A DNA stretch of 64,000 nt, from NCBI GenBank assembly GCA_004020545.1, contig SAQE01000003.1, positions 186,001 through 250,000 of the forward strand, read 5' to 3'. This document shows positions 54,790-64,000 of the stretch, piece by piece. Positions within the stretch are counted from its first letter, which is position 1. Every line of letters starts with the position of its first letter. Position numbers and translations under genes: made by a program. Below the pieces are notes generated by a model. It was not told the DNA's origin. It ran no database searches and saw nothing but the letters and a program-made list of their open reading frames with translations. The DNA is from Mesorhizobium sp. (GTDB lineage: Bacteria; Pseudomonadota; Alphaproteobacteria; Rhizobiales; Rhizobiaceae).

Positions 54790-56004
54790 ATGGCATCCGG
54801 CACCAAGACCAAGAAGATCCTGCTCGTTTCCACCGACAGGACGTTTTCACAGGATACGCGAACGGCTTTCGCGGCTTCCGAGGTCATAGAGCTTTCGACG
54901 GTCGAGAAGAGCGTCAACGAACTCCGCGGCGAGGTTCTGGAAACCGATTTCGGCACAGTCATCGTCGACATGGATGCGGCCAAGCTCGAGGAGATCGAGT
55001 CGCTGCAGCGTATCATGCGCCGGCTCGAAGGCCGCGTTCCGGTGATCGTCGTCACGCAGGAGTTCAATGCCGCGGCGGTGCGCATCCTGGTGCAGCTCAA
55101 GGTCGCCGACTTCCTGGTCAAGCCGATCACCACCGCCGATCTGGTGCGATCCGTCATCCGCGCGTTGCAGGGGCCGGGGCGGGAGGAAAACAGCGAGTCG
55201 CAGATATACACCTTCATGCCGGCCGCCGGCGGCGTCGGCACCACCACGCTTGCGCTCCAGACCGCCTTCCAGCTGCATCATTCGGTGACGCGCGGCGCCT
55301 CGACCTGCGTGGTCGATCTCAATTTCCAGCAGGGCGCCTGCGCCGAATATCTCGACCTCGAGCCGCGTTTCGAAATCACCGAAATCGAGAACCAGCCCGA
55401 GCGCCTCGACCGGCAGTTGCTGGACGTGATGCTCTCCAAGCATGCGAGCGGGCTCTGCGTGCTCGCCGCCCCCACGCGCCCCTCGGACATGCGCTCGTTC
55501 AAGACCGACGTCGTGGTGCGCATGCTCGATCTGGTCTCGGCCTATTTCGACAATGTCGTCATCGACATGCCGCGCACCTGGTTTCCGTGGACCGAGACGG
55601 TGCTGCTCGGCTCCAACAAGCTCTATATCGTGGCCGAGATGACGGTGCCTTGCCTGCGCCACACGCAGCGTCTCATCCAGGCCATCTACGAGACGGCCGG
55701 CAGGGAAGTGAAGCCCAACGTCATCGTCAATCGCTTCGAGCAGAAGATGTTCGACAATGGCATCAAGCAGGCCGACGTCCAGGACATTCTCGGCGAGCAT
55801 TTTGTCGGCGGCATCTCCAACAACTACCGGCTGGTGCGCGAGGCCGTCGACCGCGGCGTGCCACTGCATGACATCGATCCCAACGCCAATGTGGTCAACG
55901 ACCTGAAGAAGATCATCCTGCCGGAAGAAGCGGTCACGACGACGGCCAAATCGAAGTCGCTTTTCGGCTTCGGCAAAGGCTTGCTGAAGAGGAAGGCCGG
56001 ATGA
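54790..56004 (+). CDS. cpaE: Tad pilus localisation ATPase CpaE (TadZ)
   Basis: The 404-residue protein has an N-terminal receiver-like domain (KILLVSTDRTFSQDTRTAFA, VIVVTQEFN, KVADFLVKPITTADLV) without a clear phospho-Asp triad, then a MinD/ParA-type ATPase (FMPAAGGVGTTTLALQTAFQ deviates from the KGG Walker A: it has no leading Lys). It places the pilus at the pole. The start ATG is 54790; a TTG 9 nt earlier is the alternative. It overlaps cpaF by 4 nt. Confidence 0.92.
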   Translation: MASGTKTKKILLVSTDRTFSQDTRTAFAASEVIELSTVEKSVNELRGEVLETDFGTVIVDMDAAKLEEIESLQRIMRRLEGRVPVIVVTQEFNAAAVRILVQLKVADFLVKPITTADLVRSVIRALQGPGREENSESQIYTFMPAAGGVGTTTLALQTAFQLHHSVTRGASTCVVDLNFQQGACAEYLDLEPRFEITEIENQPERLDRQLLDVMLSKHASGLCVLAAPTRPSDMRSFKTDVVVRMLDLVSAYFDNVVIDMPRTWFPWTETVLLGSNKLYIVAEMTVPCLRHTQRLIQAIYETAGREVKPNVIVNRFEQKMFDNGIKQADVQDILGEHFVGGISNNYRLVREAVDRGVPLHDIDPNANVVNDLKKIILPEEAVTTTAKSKSLFGFGKGLLKRKAG

Positions 56005-57422
56005 GCAGCCGCTTCTCCAACCTGCAGAACCGCGACGTCCGTCCGCAGCGGCCGCCAGAACCGGCGCCCGTCGCGCACCATGCCGTGATCATCCCGACGA
56101 CCCGCAAGCCGGCGGCGCCGAAGCCGGACGCCGCGCCGGGAAAGAGCGCCAACAAGGTGCTCGACGCAAGGGTGCGCATCCACCGCATGCTGCTCGAGGA
56201 GATCAACCTCGTCGCGCTGGAGCGTCTGCCGAAGGATGAGATGCGCCGCCAGGTGCATGAATTCGTCTCCGAAAAGACGCGCGAGGAGCGGATGGCGATC
56301 AACACCGCCGAGCTCGGCGCCCTTGTCGACGATATCGTCGACGAGATGGTCGGCCTCGGCCCGTTGGAGCCGCTGCTCAAGGATCCGGAGATCAACGACA
56401 TCCTGATCAATGGCCATCAGAACTGCTTCGTCGAAAAGCGCGGCAAGCTGCAGCAGGTCCACATCCCGTTCAAGGACGAGGCGCATCTGCTTCGGATCAT
56501 TAACAAAATCGTTGCCGCCGTGGGCCGTCGCGTCGATGAATCGCAGCCGATGGTCGACGCCCGCATGCTCGACGGTTCGCGCTTCAACGCCGCCATCCGG
56601 CCGGTCGGCGTCGACGGGCCGCTGGTGTCGATCCGCAAATTCTCCAAGAACAAGCTCGGCCTGCACAAGCTGGTCGAATTCGGCGCCATTACCCAGAACA
56701 TGGCCGAGGTGCTGGCGGCGGCCGTGCATGCCCGCAAGACCACGATCATCTCGGGCGGCACCGGCACCGGCAAGACGACGATGCTCAACGCTCTGTCGGC
56801 CTTCATCCCCGAGGACGAGCGCCTGATCACCATAGAGGACGCCGCCGAGCTGCAATTGCAGCAGCCGCATGTCGCACGCATGGAAACGCGCCCGGCAAAC
56901 ATCGAAGGCCATGGCGAGCTCAAGCAGCGCGACCTGGTCAAGAACGCGCTGCGCATGCGTCCCGACCGCGTCATTCTCGGTGAGTGCCGCGGCGAGGAGG
57001 CTTTCGACATGCTGCAGGCGATGAATACCGGCCATGAAGGCTCGATGGCGACCATCCATGCCAACACGCCGCGCGACGCCATCTCGCGCCTCGAACAGAT
57101 GCTCGGCATGACCGGCATGCCGATGACGGTGCAGTCGATCCGCAGCCAGATCGCCAGCGCGCTCGACATCATCGTGCAGTTGACGCGCCTGTCCGACGGC
57201 AAGCGCAAGGTGACCAGCGTCGCCGAGGTGACGGGCATGGAAGGCGACGTCATCCAGATGCAGGAGATCTTCCGCTTCGTGCGCACCGGCATGGAGGCGG
57301 ACGGCAAGATCGTCGGCCATTTCGAGGCGACGGGCATCCGCCCGCGCTTTCTCGAGGACCTGCGCAACATGGGTATCGAATTTCCGGGCAAATATTTCGA
57401 ACCCGGCCGGCCGCAGGAGTAG
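56001..57422 (+). CDS. cpaF: Tad pilus assembly ATPase CpaF (TadA)
   Basis: The 473-residue secretion ATPase has IISGGTGTGKTTMLNALSAF (Walker A), ITIEDAAELQLQQPHVARME (Asp/Walker B region with His box), ILGECRGEEAFDMLQAMNTG and HEGSMATIHANTPRDAISRL, all standard for PilB/VirB11-like TadA. It powers pilus assembly and probably retraction. ATGA overlap with cpaE. Confidence 0.96.
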   Translation: MSSRFSNLQNRDVRPQRPPEPAPVAHHAVIIPTTRKPAAPKPDAAPGKSANKVLDARVRIHRMLLEEINLVALERLPKDEMRRQVHEFVSEKTREERMAINTAELGALVDDIVDEMVGLGPLEPLLKDPEINDILINGHQNCFVEKRGKLQQVHIPFKDEAHLLRIINKIVAAVGRRVDESQPMVDARMLDGSRFNAAIRPVGVDGPLVSIRKFSKNKLGLHKLVEFGAITQNMAEVLAAAVHARKTTIISGGTGTGKTTMLNALSAFIPEDERLITIEDAAELQLQQPHVARMETRPANIEGHGELKQRDLVKNALRMRPDRVILGECRGEEAFDMLQAMNTGHEGSMATIHANTPRDAISRLEQMLGMTGMPMTVQSIRSQIASALDIIVQLTRLSDGKRKVTSVAEVTGMEGDVIQMQEIFRFVRTGMEADGKIVGHFEATGIRPRFLEDLRNMGIEFPGKYFEPGRPQE

Positions 57423-57425
57423 CCG

Positions 57426-58391
57426 GTGTTCGAAGGGTTCAGCCCGATCTATGCCGTCTACGCCGCGGCGGCGCTCACCGGCATCATGATCGCCGAAGGC
57501 TGCTACCTGCTCTATGCCGGCCGCAGCGACAAGCGCACGGCGATCAACCGCCGCATGAAGCTGGCGGAGAACAAGATCAGCCAGGAGCAGGTGCTGATCC
57601 AGCTGCGCAAGGAGCGCGGCGTCGAAGGCGGCAGGTCCCTGTTTTCGCTCGATCGCTTTCGCGCCTTGCGGACGCAATCCGGCATGATCATGCCGCTGCC
57701 CAAATTCCTCATGATCACGTCGGGAATAGCGTTCGCGCTGGCGCTTGTCGCGGTCTGGTACGGCCTGCCTTTGCTGTTCGGCCTGGGCTTGTTCCTGGTG
57801 CTGTTGCCGCTGCTGCCGGTCATGGCGATGCGTTTTCTGCGCAAGCGCCGGCACAAGCGCTTCGGCCTGCAGTTGCCGGAAGCGCTGGAGCTGATCACGC
57901 GCGGCCTCAAAGCCGGCCACCCGGTGCCGGTGGCGATCGCGATGGTGGCGCGCGAGATGGCGGATCCGATCGGCACCGAGTTCGGCGTCGTGGCCGACGA
58001 GGTGACTTACGGCTCCGATCTGGTTTCGGCGCTCAACAACCTGTTCGACCGGGTCGGCCATGAGGACCTGCCGCTGTTCGTCACCGCCGTGTCGATCCAG
58101 AGCAGCTCCGGCGGCAATCTGCGCGAGATCCTGGACGGGCTGTCGTCGACCATCCGCGAGCGCGGCAAGCTGCGGCGCAAGGTGCGCGCCATTTCGACCG
58201 AAGGCCGCATGTCGGCCTATATCCTCACCGCCGTGCCGGTGCTCTTGTTCACCGCCATCATGGCGCTCATGCCGCAATTCTACCGGGAAGTGTGGGGGAT
58301 ACCGAAAACCTGGTACATGCTTGGCGGCTCCATCATATGGCTGCTGCTCGGCAACGCCATCATGTTCAAGATGTCGAATTTCAGGTTCTGA
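57426..58391 (+). CDS. tadB: Tad pilus inner-membrane platform protein TadB
   Basis: The 321-residue protein has the T2SSF domain (LPEALELITRGLKAGHPVPV, GNLREILDGLSSTIRERGKL) and about four membrane helices. It opens with a GTG (57426) behind GGAG at the end of cpaF, 3 nt after the stop. Confidence 0.94.
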   Translation: MFEGFSPIYAVYAAAALTGIMIAEGCYLLYAGRSDKRTAINRRMKLAENKISQEQVLIQLRKERGVEGGRSLFSLDRFRALRTQSGMIMPLPKFLMITSGIAFALALVAVWYGLPLLFGLGLFLVLLPLLPVMAMRFLRKRRHKRFGLQLPEALELITRGLKAGHPVPVAIAMVAREMADPIGTEFGVVADEVTYGSDLVSALNNLFDRVGHEDLPLFVTAVSIQSSSGGNLREILDGLSSTIRERGKLRRKVRAISTEGRMSAYILTAVPVLLFTAIMALMPQFYREVWGIPKTWYMLGGSIIWLLLGNAIMFKMSNFRF

Positions 58392-58392
58392 G

Positions 58393-59355
58393 ATGGAAGA
58401 CATCATCCGCTTCCTCGCCTCGCTCGCGCCGACCTCGCCACTGCCGGTGGCGGTGCTGCTGCTGGTATTGGGCGGCGGCGCGATGGCCTGGCCGTTGGTC
58501 GTCGCCAAGGGCGATCGCAATGAGGTCAAGCGCCGGCTGAAGGTCGAGGTGGCCGAGCCGGTCGAGCAGGCGGAGCCGGCGCCCAGGAAGAACGCAAACG
58601 CCGTGCGCGAGAAGGCGGTGAGGCGGGCGCAGGAGTTCTACGCCAAGAGCGATCCGGAAAACGTCGCGCGGCTGCGCCTGAAGCTCATCCAGGCCGGTTA
58701 CATGGAACCGCGCGCCGTCGGCATGTTCTTCCTGATCCGTTTTGCCGCTCTGGTTGGCGCGGCATTTGCCGCATTCCTGATCAACCATTGGGCGGCCAGC
58801 GCCGAGTCGACCATGACCAGCCGCTGGACGTTCATCATCCTGTCGGGTGCGGCCGGCTATTTCCTGCCGGGCTTGGTGCTGAGCCAGAAGGTGCGGGAAA
58901 AGATGCGCGAATACCGCAACGGCTTTCCCGACTTCATGGACCTGATGATCGTCTGCTCCGATGCCGGCATGAGCATGGAGGCCGGCATCGAGCGCGTTTC
59001 GAGAGAGCTCGCCAGGACCTATCCGTCGCTCAGCCAGAACCTGCAGCTGGTGTCGCTGGAACTCAGGGCCGGCCGCAGCCTCGACGATGCGCTGAAGGCG
59101 CTCGCCGACCGTCTCAGCCTCGACGAGGTGCGCTCCTTCGCAACACTGTTGCAGCAGTCCAAGGAGCTCGGCACCAGCCTGTCGGGCTCGCTGCGCGTCT
59201 TTTCCGACGAGATGCGCCACAAGCGTATGTCGCTTGCCGAGGAGAAGGCACACGCTTTGCCGGCCAAGATGTCGGTGCCGGTGACGGTCTGCATCCTGCC
59301 GGTGGTGCTGATGGTCGCCATTATCCCGATCGTCGTGAAGCTGACTTCGCACTGA
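58393..59355 (+). CDS. tadC: Tad pilus inner-membrane platform protein TadC
   Basis: The 320-residue protein is the second T2SSF-type platform subunit (FPDFMDLMIVCSDAGMSMEA, QNLQLVSLELRAGRSLDDAL, FATLLQQSKELGTSLSGSLR). The ATG is 1 nt after the tadB stop, with a conserved N-terminal anchor MEDIIRFLASLAPTSPLPVA. The C-terminal helix reads VTVCILPVVLMVAIIPIVVK. Confidence 0.95.
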   Translation: MEDIIRFLASLAPTSPLPVAVLLLVLGGGAMAWPLVVAKGDRNEVKRRLKVEVAEPVEQAEPAPRKNANAVREKAVRRAQEFYAKSDPENVARLRLKLIQAGYMEPRAVGMFFLIRFAALVGAAFAAFLINHWAASAESTMTSRWTFIILSGAAGYFLPGLVLSQKVREKMREYRNGFPDFMDLMIVCSDAGMSMEAGIERVSRELARTYPSLSQNLQLVSLELRAGRSLDDALKALADRLSLDEVRSFATLLQQSKELGTSLSGSLRVFSDEMRHKRMSLAEEKAHALPAKMSVPVTVCILPVVLMVAIIPIVVKLTSH

Positions 59356-59494
59356 GCCCGTCAGCGGCACCCTGGTTAACGCATCCTTTGCTCGCAACCG
59401 AAATTTAGCTGCATTTCGGCACCGAAGCTTAATCGCCGTGCTGTACTGTCCTTGTTGAAGAACGACCCGGCAAATCGGGCGATGGGGCAGGGGC

Positions 59495-59968
59495 ATGCGT
59501 CACGGACTTCCCACGGCAGCGGCGGCGTTGGCGGCCGTCTTGATGATCACCGGTTGCACGACGAACGCAAACGTCGACACGACCAAGACCACCGCGATCC
59601 AGCCGACGGCCAAGGACGTCAGCGCTGCCGACCTGGCGGAGGGCAAGACGCAGTTCCGCGAGGCGAATTTCGGCCTTGCCGAACAGCATTTCCGCAAGGC
59701 GGTCGAGCTCAAGGCCGACAATGCGGAAGCCTGGATGGGGCTTGCCGCCTCCTATGACGAGCTCGGCCGCTTCGACTTCGCCGACCGCGCCTATGCCCAA
59801 TTGCTGAGGGTCGCCGGGCGCAAGCCGCAGATCGTCAACAACATGGGCTATTCGCAGCTCTTGCGCGGCAACAAGAACAAGGCAAGGACCCTGCTGCTCG
59901 AAGCCAAGGCAGGCATGGCCGACCAGACCGTGGTCGACGCCAATCTGGCACTGCTGAACAAAAGCTAG
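59495..59968 (+). CDS. tadD: TadD-like TPR lipoprotein
   Basis: The 157-residue protein has lipobox MITGC (Cys 21) and two or three TPR units (LAEGKTQFREANFGLAEQHF, KADNAEAWMGLAASYDELGR, VNNMGYSQLLRGNKNKARTL). TadD helps secretin assembly at the outer membrane. It follows tadC by 139 nt and may have its own promoter (a TTAACG...TACTGT stretch at 59374-59450 is only a weak candidate). Confidence 0.88.
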   Translation: MRHGLPTAAAALAAVLMITGCTTNANVDTTKTTAIQPTAKDVSAADLAEGKTQFREANFGLAEQHFRKAVELKADNAEAWMGLAASYDELGRFDFADRAYAQLLRVAGRKPQIVNNMGYSQLLRGNKNKARTLLLEAKAGMADQTVVDANLALLNKS

Positions 59969-60336
59969 AGCCTGTCGGGCTTGGATTGAATCGTTGCGCC
60001 GGAATTCACCGGGCAATTTCCTGTCTGTCGATTGGCGAAATCAAAGCGACAGGGCGGGATTTCCAGCTGGCAGATGCCCCGCTTGTCAGCCGGCTCACCA
60101 GGTGCACAACATCGGGCGAATGCCGTTTTCGCACGGATTGCCTCGCGCTCGTGGAAAGAACTGTTTCAATATAAACCAAAATTTCTAGTCCTCGCGTCTG
60201 TCAGGCGAAGTAGTGGATGCTTTGTAAACCTTGTCCGAAGGTTTGGTCGAAGGGTTAGCTAAAAACGGTATCAGCGGGCCGCCGTTAACCTAGAATGCAA
60301 CCTAACTGACGACTCCCAAGAGGCTGCGGCTCAACA
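59969..60336. other. Intergenic region between tadD and the GGDEF gene
   Basis: 368 nt with no gene. The first 100 nt include an inverted pair, CTGTCTGTCG and CGACAG, around 60018-60055. The second half is AT-rich and should carry the promoter of the GGDEF gene. Confidence 0.5.
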
Positions 60337-61509
60337 ATGTTGGATTTCAGTTCGCTCCTGCTCGCGGCGGCGCTGTCGGGCACATGCCTCAGCATCACCA
60401 TGTTTGTGATCTGGTTCACCACGCCGCGGGGGCGCTTCATCCTGACGGTCGCCTGCGGCATGCTCGTGCTCGTTGCCCATGTCGTCCTGTTCTGGCGCTA
60501 TACCAAGGACGCCAGCCCTTGGCTCTGCCAGATCGTGCTTGCGCTGCTGAGCCTCGGGTTTCTGGTCATCTGCCTGTCGGCCATGCAGTATCTCGGCTTC
60601 CACCACTACCGTCGCGCCATCGTGCCGACGCTTGCAGCCATGGCCGCCTGCGCCGCTTTCACCTATCTCGGTTTCGACGGCATCGGCTTCCTCATCACCT
60701 ATTCGGCGGTGACGGCGCTGCTCGCCGCGATCGGAACGATGTTCTGGATGAAGGGGGATCACGACCGCCGGATCCTGCTCGTCGTTTCATTCCTGAGCGG
60801 CGCCTGTGGCGTGTCCTTCGCGCTGTGCGGCCTGGTGCTGCTCGTCCAGGGGCAGTGGGTTCTCGGCGCCGCGCCCGACAACTGGGCGGAGCGGTTGAAC
60901 TCCGTCGTCGCGGTTGCCTGCATGACCGGCCTCGGGGCGCTCACGCTTTCGCTGCACCATCTGCAGGCGCAGATCGAGCTGAAGGCCGAGACGATGACCG
61001 ATCCGCTGACCGGCCTGATGAACCGCAGAGCGCTCAACGAGCTTTACGGCGATCGCAGCTTCGGTCCGTTCATGGCGGTCGCCATGTTCGATCTCGACCA
61101 TTTCAAGACGACCAACGACGTCTTTGGCCATCCTGTCGGCGATCAGGTGCTTTGCCGCTTCGCGGCCGTGGTCAAGAAATACGGCAGGACCGGTGTCGAC
61201 GCCTTCCGGCTGGGCGGCGAGGAATTCGCGCTCGTCATATCGCGCATGACACCGGAAAAGGCGCATGACATGGCAAGCAGGATCGGCGTCGCTTTCGGCA
61301 CCGAGATCGTTCCGACCCATCGCGGCCCGCTGCGCAGCAGCGTCAGCGGCGGCATGGGATTTGGCGGCGCCGACGGCCGGACCTTGGACGAGGTGCTGGC
61401 CGAGGCCGATGCCGCGCTGTACGCCGCCAAGCGCGGCGGCAGGAATCGCGTCGTCGTTCAGGAAAAGACTGGCCAGCCCGATACTGGGCCGGCCTTGCGC
61501 ACTGCCTGA
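60337..61509 (+). CDS. Membrane-bound diguanylate cyclase (GGEEF)
   Basis: The 390-residue protein has about six membrane helices (residues 1-205, such as LSITMFVIWFTTPRGRFILT and ILLVVSFLSGACGVSFALCG) and a C-terminal GGDEF domain. TDPLTGLMNRRALNELYGDR starts it, MFDLDHFKTTNDVFGHPVGD holds the metal Asp, and the active loop is RLGGEEFALVIS. The RxxD inhibitory site is not intact (TGVD at the expected position, five residues before GGEEF). It likely makes c-di-GMP and may set surface or pilus behaviour; being next to tad is suggestive only. Confidence 0.92.
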   Translation: MLDFSSLLLAAALSGTCLSITMFVIWFTTPRGRFILTVACGMLVLVAHVVLFWRYTKDASPWLCQIVLALLSLGFLVICLSAMQYLGFHHYRRAIVPTLAAMAACAAFTYLGFDGIGFLITYSAVTALLAAIGTMFWMKGDHDRRILLVVSFLSGACGVSFALCGLVLLVQGQWVLGAAPDNWAERLNSVVAVACMTGLGALTLSLHHLQAQIELKAETMTDPLTGLMNRRALNELYGDRSFGPFMAVAMFDLDHFKTTNDVFGHPVGDQVLCRFAAVVKKYGRTGVDAFRLGGEEFALVISRMTPEKAHDMASRIGVAFGTEIVPTHRGPLRSSVSGGMGFGGADGRTLDEVLAEADAALYAAKRGGRNRVVVQEKTGQPDTGPALRTA

Positions 61510-61524
61510 ATCCGCTTCGCTCGG

Positions 61525-64000
61525 CTACTCCGCAGCGCCGAGATATTCCGACAGCGGCGGACAGGAGCAGACCAGATTGCGGTCGCCGGCGACATTGTCG
61601 ATGCGCGACACCGGCGGCCAGTACTTCGCCGACAGGTCGGCGTCACCCGCAGGGTAGGCCGCCTCGAGCCGCGAGTAGGGATGCTTCCACTCGCCCGCGA
61701 GCGTCTCGGCGGCGGTGTGCGGGGCATTGACCAGCGGATTGTCGGCCAGCGGCCACTCGCCCTTCGCCACCTTCGCCGCCTCGCCGGCGATCGCAACCAT
61801 CGCCTCGCAAAAGCGGTCGAGCTCGCGCTTGGGCTCGGACTCGGTCGGCTCGACCATCAGCGTGCCGGCAACCGGAAACGACATGGTCGGCGCGTGGAAG
61901 CCGTAGTCGATCAGGCGCTTGGCGATATCGTCGACACTGATGCCGGCGCTCTCCTTGAGCACGCGGGTGTCGAGGATGCATTCATGGGCGATGCGGTCGT
62001 GCCTGCCCTTGTAGAGGAGCGGGACGTGCGGCGCTAGCCGGGTCGCGATGTAGTTGGCGGAGACGATCGCCGTCTCCGTCGCCTGCTTCAGGCCCGAAGC
62101 GCCCATCATGCGGATATACATCCAGGTGATCGGCAGGATCGAGGCGCTGCCGAAGGGCGCCGCCGCCACGGCATGGGTCGTGCCCTCGGTAACGTGGCCC
62201 GGCAGATAAGGCTTCAGATGCGCCTTGACGCCGATCGGACCGACACCGGGTCCGCCGCCGCCATGCGGAATGCAGAAGGTCTTGTGCAGGTTCATGTGGC
62301 AGACGTCGGCGCCGATGTCGCCCGGGCGGGCCAGGCCGACCAGCGCGTTGAGGTTGGCGCCGTCGAAATAGACCTGGCCGCCATGCTCATGGACGATGGC
62401 GCAGAGGTCGCGCGCACCTTCCTCGTAGACGCCGTGCGTCGACGGGTAGGTGAACATCAGCGCCGCGAGGTCCTTGGAATGCTCGGCCGCCTTGGCCTTG
62501 AGGTCCTCGGCGTCGATGTTGCCTTCCTCGGTGCAGCGCACCACGACCACGCTCATGCCTGCCATGGCAGCACTTGCCGGGTTGGTGCCATGCGCTGAGG
62601 ACGGGATCAGGCAGACCGTGCGATGACCCTCGCCGCGCGAACGGTGGTAGCCGCGAATGGCGAGCAGGCCGGCATATTCGCCCTGGCTGCCGGCATTGGG
62701 CTGCAAGGTCACGGCATCGAAGCCGGTGATCTCCGACAGCCAGGCTTCCAGGTCGCCGATCATGGCGCGGTAGCCGGCCGAATGGCCGGCCGGCGCGAAG
62801 GGATGCAGGTTGGCCACGCTCGGCCAGCTCACCGGCATCATTTCGGCGGCGGCGTTGAGCTTCATGGTGCAGGAGCCGAGCGGGATCATGGCGCGATCGA
62901 GCGCAAGGTCCTTGTCGGCCAGCCGGCGCAGGAAGCGCATCATCTCGGTCTCGGAGCGGTTCTCGTGGAAAACCGGCTGCGTGAGGAACTCCTTGCCGCG
63001 CGGCTTGTCCGGCATGGAACCACCTTCCACCGCGCCCGGCTTGGCGCCGAACAGGGCCGCGATCGCCTCCAAATCGGTGTCGGTGGAGGTCTCGTCGAAG
63101 GCGATGCTGATCTTGTCGGCATCGATGACGCGCAACAGCCGGCCGGTCCTCTCGGCGGCGGCGGCGATCGAGCCTGCCTTGCCCTTCACCTCGGCCGTCA
63201 CCGTGTCGAAACGGTGTGTGCCGAGCACCGAAACGCCGGCGGCCTTGAGCCCCGCGGCAAGGCGGTCGGCGAGGGCGTGGACGCGCCCGGCAATCGCCTG
63301 CAGACCGGCGGGACCGTGCCAGATCGCATAGGCCGTCGCCATGTTGGCAAGCAGCGCCTGCGCGGTGCAGATGTTGGAGGTAGCCTTGTCGCGGCGGATG
63401 TGCTGCTCGCGCGTCTGCAGCGCGAGGCGATAGCCCGGGCGACCCTTGGTATCGGTCGACTGACCGACAAGGCGGCCGGGCATCAGACGGGTCAGTTTGT
63501 CGGAGACGGCGCAATAGGCGGCATGCGGGCCGCCAAAGCCCATCGGCACGCCGAAGCGCTGCATCGAACCGACGGCGATGTCGGCGCCGAGCTTCGCCGG
63601 CGCCTCCGTCAGCGTCAACGCAAGCGGGTCGGCGATGAAGACGACCAGCGCGCCGGCGGCGCGGGCCTTCTCGATCGCTGCCTTGTGGTCGCCATAGACG
63701 CCGAACGTGTCCGGCCACGAGACGAGGAGCGCGGCGGTGTTGTCGTCGATCGTCTCGCCGTCGACCTCGGTGCCCAGCGGCTCGGCGCGGGTGCGCACGA
63801 CGTCGAGCGTCTGCGGATGCGGCGTGCCGGCCAGCGCCACCTTGGTGCGTTTGTCGCGGTGATGGCGCAGCGCGATGCCGACGGCTTCGGCGACGGCGGT
63901 CGCCTCATCGAGCAGCGAGGCCGATGCCACCGGCAGGCCGGTCAGCTCGGTGACCAGGGTCTGGAAGTTGAACAGCATCTCCAGCCGGCCCTGGCTGATC
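61525..64000 (-). CDS. gcvP: Glycine dehydrogenase (decarboxylating), P protein, C-terminal part
   Basis: About 824 codons of the single-polypeptide GcvP are here; the frame is open at the right edge ([13 protein letters not shown]), so roughly 110 N-terminal residues are outside. It uses PLP to decarboxylate glycine and load the H protein. The PLP Lys is in [20 protein letters not shown]. The N-terminal half carries [20 protein letters not shown] and the C-terminal half the [20 protein letters not shown] motif. Stop at 61525. gcvT and gcvH, if present, would lie beyond the right edge. Confidence 0.96.
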   Translation of the reverse strand, partial: ISQGRLEMLFNFQTLVTELTGLPVASASLLDEATAVAEAVGIALRHHRDKRTKVALAGTPHPQTLDVVRTRAEPLGTEVDGETIDDNTAALLVSWPDTFGVYGDHKAAIEKARAAGALVVFIADPLALTLTEAPAKLGADIAVGSMQRFGVPMGFGGPHAAYCAVSDKLTRLMPGRLVGQSTDTKGRPGYRLALQTREQHIRRDKATSNICTAQALLANMATAYAIWHGPAGLQAIAGRVHALADRLAAGLKAAGVSVLGTHRFDTVTAEVKGKAGSIAAAAERTGRLLRVIDADKISIAFDETSTDTDLEAIAALFGAKPGAVEGGSMPDKPRGKEFLTQPVFHENRSETEMMRFLRRLADKDLALDRAMIPLGSCTMKLNAAAEMMPVSWPSVANLHPFAPAGHSAGYRAMIGDLEAWLSEITGFDAVTLQPNAGSQGEYAGLLAIRGYHRSRGEGHRTVCLIPSSAHGTNPASAAMAGMSVVVVRCTEEGNIDAEDLKAKAAEHSKDLAALMFTYPSTHGVYEEGARDLCAIVHEHGGQVYFDGANLNALVGLARPGDIGADVCHMNLHKTFCIPHGGGGPGVGPIGVKAHLKPYLPGHVTEGTTHAVAAAPFGSASILPITWMYIRMMGASGLKQATETAIVSANYIATRLAPHVPLLYKGRHDRIAHECILDTRVLKESAGISVDDIAKRLIDYGFHAPTMSFPVAGTLMVEPTESEPKRELDRFCEAMVAIAGEAAKVAKGEWPLADNPLVNAPHTAAETLAGEWKHPYSRLEAAYPAGDADLSAKYWPPVSRIDNVAGDRNLVCSCPPLSEYLGAAE

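Overview
The window looks like chromosome from a GC-rich alphaproteobacterium of the Rhizobiales, most like Mesorhizobium or a close relative. The grounds are TrmFO, DUF982, DUF1127 and DUF2336 proteins, a class I PHA synthase, a coxMNOP-type oxidase operon, the homoserine dehydrogenase, GlpX and RecJ series, a Tad pilus locus, and short palindromic intergenic repeats of the kind common in rhizobia. Taxonomy is inferred from gene content and style, with no database search.

Layout. 1-2.2 kb: the end of a sterol desaturase-family gene meets trmFO tail to tail. 1.9-2.6 kb: two DUF1127 mini-genes on the minus strand are followed by two tandem three-hairpin RNA units whose six loops are identical (ACCUCCUCCC in the RNA), a CcsR/cuckoo-type anti-Shine-Dalgarno sRNA locus. 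2.8-4.5 kb: a DUF2157 membrane protein gene broken by a one-base frameshift and its GDYXXLXY partner. 4.5-5.9 kb: a lower-GC patch with a secreted ClpP-like protein beside tRNA-Leu. 6.2-10.8 kb: trigger factor, secreted proteins, cytochrome c, DUF2189, a YbaK-type deacylase. 10.9-15.4 kb: alternative cytochrome c oxidase operon with two subunit III genes. 15.8-20.5 kb: radC, an OmpW-like porin, map, DUF982, an Asp/Asn hydroxylase, a histidine-kinase remnant. 20.5-21.8 kb: a Cys-motif secreted peptide, tRNA-Glu with a copy of its 3' end about 430 bp away, and a mosaic palindrome.

21.9-31.5 kb: M15 peptidase, phaC, lipoprotein, aminotransferase, hom, glpX, recJ. 31.5-36.1 kb: patatin lipase, hisI, folE, an IscU-like scaffold, LysR regulator, yidD. 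36.2-47.7 kb: a frameshifted class D beta-lactamase, a methyltransferase, thrS, acyltransferase, nitroreductase, flavin reductase, a TetR regulator divergent from an ICMT-like methyltransferase with clear operators, a CoA-ester lyase with a MaoC hydratase, and DUF2336. 47.7-51.8 kb: FUSC transporter and parE. 52-60 kb: cpaB-cpaC-small CpaD-like lipoprotein-cpaE-cpaF-tadB-tadC-tadD, followed by a GGDEF protein. The end of gcvP closes the window and continues beyond it.

The most notable item is the DUF1127/hairpin locus: a six-loop anti-SD array formed by a 156-bp tandem duplication with compensatory stem changes. Next are two single-base frameshifts in otherwise intact genes, which are either real pseudogenes or assembly errors, the tRNA-Glu direct repeat, and the TetR operator pair.
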